This document shows positions 6,183-8,140 of a stretch of DNA of 8,140 nucleotides, piece by piece. Under the pieces are notes generated by a model. That model saw nothing but the letters and a program-made list of their open reading frames with translations. It was not told the origin of the DNA and did no database searches. The translations under genes were made by a program, and so were the position numbers. Source of the DNA: an uncultured Candidatus Altimarinota bacterium (lineage in GTDB: Bacteria; Patescibacteriota; Gracilibacteria; BD1-5; UBA6164); the NCBI GenBank assembly GCA_937931775.1, contig CALHAQ010000114.1:1-8140 (forward strand). The letters are read 5' to 3'. Every line of letters begins with the position of its first letter. The first letter of the stretch is position 1.

Positions 6183-6206
6183 TTTTCTTCTCGCAAGGGA
6201 AGAAAA
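6183..6206 (+). other. Hairpin upstream of the disulfide-protein gene
   Basis: Eight base pairs (TTTTCTTC at 6183-6190 with GAAGAAAA at 6199-6206) close an 8-nt loop. It lies upstream of the proximal promoter. No T tail follows, so it is not a standard terminator. Confidence 0.3.
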
Positions 6207-6217
6207 AACAGTTACTA

Positions 6218-6245
6218 TTGTCTCACATATTTACTTTATTATACA
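6218..6245 (+). promoter_or_regulatory. Candidate promoter giving a leaderless transcript
   Basis: A -35 TTGTCT (6218-6223) and a -10 TATACA (6240-6245) with a 16-bp spacer. The -10 ends 6 bp before the ATG at 6252, so transcription would start at or next to the start codon. No Shine-Dalgarno site is present, which fits leaderless translation. Confidence 0.4.
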
Positions 6246-6251
6246 TAATTT

Positions 6252-7463
6252 ATGCCGGTTAAAAAGACAACTACAACAACAAAAGCAGCTACAAAAACTG
6301 CTCCTAGAAAAAAAGTAGTAGCAAAAAAAACAACTACTGCAGCTAAAACTACTACATCGAGAGCTACGAAAACTTCAGACCCAGTAGCCGTAAACGCAAG
6401 ACATATAGAAGAAAATGCGAGAGATATAAAAAATAACTCAAGTATGATACATATTCTCTACGGGACTATTATTGTACTCATGATGATTATTGCTGGACTT
6501 GCATTTTATGTAGGGCAAATGCTTGGGAATAAAAATGCTCCTACTGGAAATACAAATACTCCTGTAATTACTTCAAGTGAAGATGTTACTATTACTATTA
6601 TCGATGATGCAAGATGTGCAGATTGTCAGACTGATGCTATTACTGGACAACTAAAGGCTCTTCCATTTCTAGCAGGTGCTACATTTATAGAGCAAGATTT
6701 CTCAGATTCTGGAGTATCCGATTTTATTACTCAGCAAGAAATCACAGCACTTCCTGTAGTGATATTTAATACAAATGCTTTAAGTGATGGTGGTCAAATA
6801 GCTCCATATCTCACAAATCTTCCTGATGGACAATTTTCACTTGCTCTTGGAGCTACTTTTAATCCTTTTGCAGAAAGAAGTGAAAAATGATTCCTGATTC
6901 TTGATCAAAGTGATGTAGAATCACTAAAAACTGATTCTCCTATAGACGGAAATAGTGAGGCTGGTATAACATGGATTGAATACTCTGATCTTGAATGTCC
7001 ATTCTGCGCGAAACTTCATAATGAGTGAACAGCAAATAGTGTAAAAGAAAAATATGGTGATGACCTTAATATCATTTTTAAGCATTTTCCTTTAGACTTT
7101 CATGCTAATGCTCTGAGCGCTGCTCAAGCTCTCGAATGTGCAAATGAACAATGAGCTGACTTCTATGGTCTTATAGATGCATCATTTAGTAAATATAATA
7201 ATAATAACTTTAGTCTTGATGGATTCTATGATTTAGCTGTAGAAAATTGAGCTGATAAAGCAAGTCTAGAGGCATGTGTTACATCGGAAAAATACAAAGA
7301 AAAAGCTCTTGCACAACAAACTGAGGGACAATCTCTCTTTGGTATTACGGGAACCCCTGGGAATGTTATTATAAATAATGCCACAGGTGAATACGAAATA
7401 GTATCAGGAGCATATCCAGCATCTACATTTGAAGCAATAGTAGATAGAATGCTTGCGAAATAA
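6252..7463 (+). CDS. Membrane-anchored DsbA-like thiol-disulfide protein with two thioredoxin-like domains and a basic tail
   Basis: A 403-residue protein. Residues 1-42 are a Lys/Thr/Ala-rich, histone-H1-like cytoplasmic tail. One membrane segment follows (about 66-90), placing the rest outside the membrane. A first thioredoxin-like domain (about 110-205) has CADC (122-125) and a likely cis-proline at Pro168 (ITALPVVIF). A second, DsbA-like domain (about 215-403) has CPFC (249-252) after WIEYSDLE and a cis-proline in GTPG (Pro369). DsbA-type proteins form or isomerise disulfides in exported proteins. Four TGA codons are read as Gly (213, 259, 301, 333), all in or at the start of the second domain; the stop is TAA. 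The ATG at 6252 is the first after the promoter. A shared terminator separates it from the convergent era gene. Redox partner and direction (oxidase or isomerase) are not shown. Confidence 0.9.
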
Positions 7464-7478
7464 TATACATTTTGATGT

Positions 7479-7509
7479 AAAAAAGATCGTGAATATCACG
7501 ATCTTTTTT
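7479..7509. terminator. Bidirectional terminator between convergent genes
   Basis: A perfect 14-bp stem (7479-7492 with 7496-7509) with a 3-nt loop and six A or T at the arm ends on each side. It sits 15 nt after the disulfide-protein stop and 6 nt before the era stop, so it can end both convergent transcripts. Confidence 0.9.
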
Positions 7510-7515
7510 ATATGA

Positions 7516-8140
7516 CTATTTTCTCAGCATCTTGTTTACAAATCCCTCATCTTTTCTCCAATTTTTCCTGACCTTTGCTCGCAGGGAGAGAAATACCTTT
7601 TGATCAAAAATTTCTTCGAGTTCTATTCTTGCTGCTTTTCAGACTCTTGTTATGAGTGTTCCTCATTTCCCAATAACTATATATTTTTGAGAATCTGTTT
7701 CTGTATAGATATATGCTGAAATCTTTTTTATCCCCTTTTCATCGTCTTCTATCTCTTCTACAGCTACAAAAACGCTATGCGGAAGTTCCTCCTTGAGATT
7801 ATGGAAAAGTTTTTCTCTAATAATTTCAGAGATTCTAAAATATATATCTTGTTTTGTATAATAATCTTCTGGAAAGAGTATTGGTCCATCTGGGAGCTGA
7901 GTCTTTATGGCATCTATGAGAGCAGAAAATCCACTTTTATCCTCACTGGATATCTCATATACATCGTCTCCTGCTGGTATATCTATAGCAGGATGTAAGT
8001 CTCTTTTTGTATATACTTTAAATACAGGGGTACTAATTTTTGTAAGTATGTCAGCTATATACTCCTCTTCTTTTCCTGTAGGTCTTGAACTATCTATAAA
8101 GTAAAGTACAAGTTCGCTATCCCTCAGACTCGAGAGAGCT
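7516..8140 (-). CDS. era: GTPase Era, C-terminal part (16S rRNA-binding, 30S assembly)
   Basis: The last 207 residues; the N-terminus, with the P-loop and switch I, lies beyond the right edge of the window (about 90-95 residues missing by comparison with the usual 300). Visible GTPase parts are LVLYFIDSSRP (strand after G3), TKRD (the G4 motif in its T-K-x-D form) and ISSEDKSG (G5 region). The C-terminal KH domain is clear: YIVIGKGGTLITRVGKAAR followed by FLSLRAKVRKNWR. The KH domain binds the 3' end of 16S rRNA during 30S maturation. Two TGA codons are read as Gly, one in the GKGG (GxxG) RNA-binding loop and one in RVGKAAR; the stop is TAG. It converges on the disulfide-protein gene with 52 nt between stops. 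Der is excluded because there is one GTPase domain followed by this KH domain. Confidence 0.95.

Noticed and set aside
7777..8104. Plus-strand open frames opposite era
   Set aside because: They overlap conserved Era sequence in antisense and resemble no known protein.
1..8140. UGA read as tryptophan (code 4)
   Set aside because: The TGA positions match conserved glycines (Obg, RF1, Era, PhzF), while tryptophan is written TGG, for example in the PhzF PFW and Obg SWRR segments.
1..8140. Selenocysteine or other stop readthrough at TGA
   Set aside because: Several TGA codons per gene at glycine positions and no recurring hairpin after them; CxxC sites in the disulfide protein use TGT/TGC.

Overview
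The window comes from an AT-rich bacterium that reads UGA as glycine (genetic code 25). This points to the Gracilibacteria (BD1-5) / Absconditabacteria (SR1) branch of the candidate phyla radiation. All nine protein genes have in-frame TGA codons (46 counted by eye). Where the family is well known, these TGAs fall on conserved glycines: the GGDEA motif of RF1, the glycine-rich loops of Obg, the GxxG loop of the Era KH domain, and the GHAT motif of PhzF. Every complete gene ends in TAA or TAG, and the only release factor seen is RF1. Under the standard code these genes look broken; under code 25 they are full length. No convincing Shine-Dalgarno site was found before any start.

Layout. 1-2595, minus strand: prfA (RF1), a HIT-family hydrolase and a PhzF-family protein are packed 10-16 nt apart like an operon, followed by the start of a Tam41/Mmp37-like CDP-diacylglycerol synthase with its own promoter. 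2666-4834, minus strand: a ribosome-assembly GTPase (obg) and an aquaporin, each with a candidate promoter. 4891-5233, minus strand: three tRNA genes (Glu-UUC, initiator fMet-CAU, Met-CAU) behind a strong stable-RNA-type promoter. 5331-6112, plus strand: a divergent gene for a DNA-binding HTH / coiled-coil / C-terminal membrane-anchor protein, preceded by a palindrome overlapping its own -10, then tRNA-Arg(CCU) and a terminator. 6218-7463, plus strand: a membrane-anchored thiol-disulfide protein with a lysine-rich, histone-like cytoplasmic tail and two thioredoxin-like domains. 7479-7509 is a shared terminator. 7516-8140, minus strand: the C-terminal two thirds of Era, cut by the window edge.

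How the genes fit together. Most of the window is translation and ribosome-assembly machinery (RF1, Obg, Era, four tRNAs) mixed with membrane functions (aquaporin, lipid synthesis, disulfide chemistry). The least routine items are the Tam41-like gene, the membrane-tethered HTH protein with its putative operator, and the double-thioredoxin protein with a basic tail. No mobile element, CRISPR array or rRNA is visible, and no gene-free stretch exceeds 300 bases.
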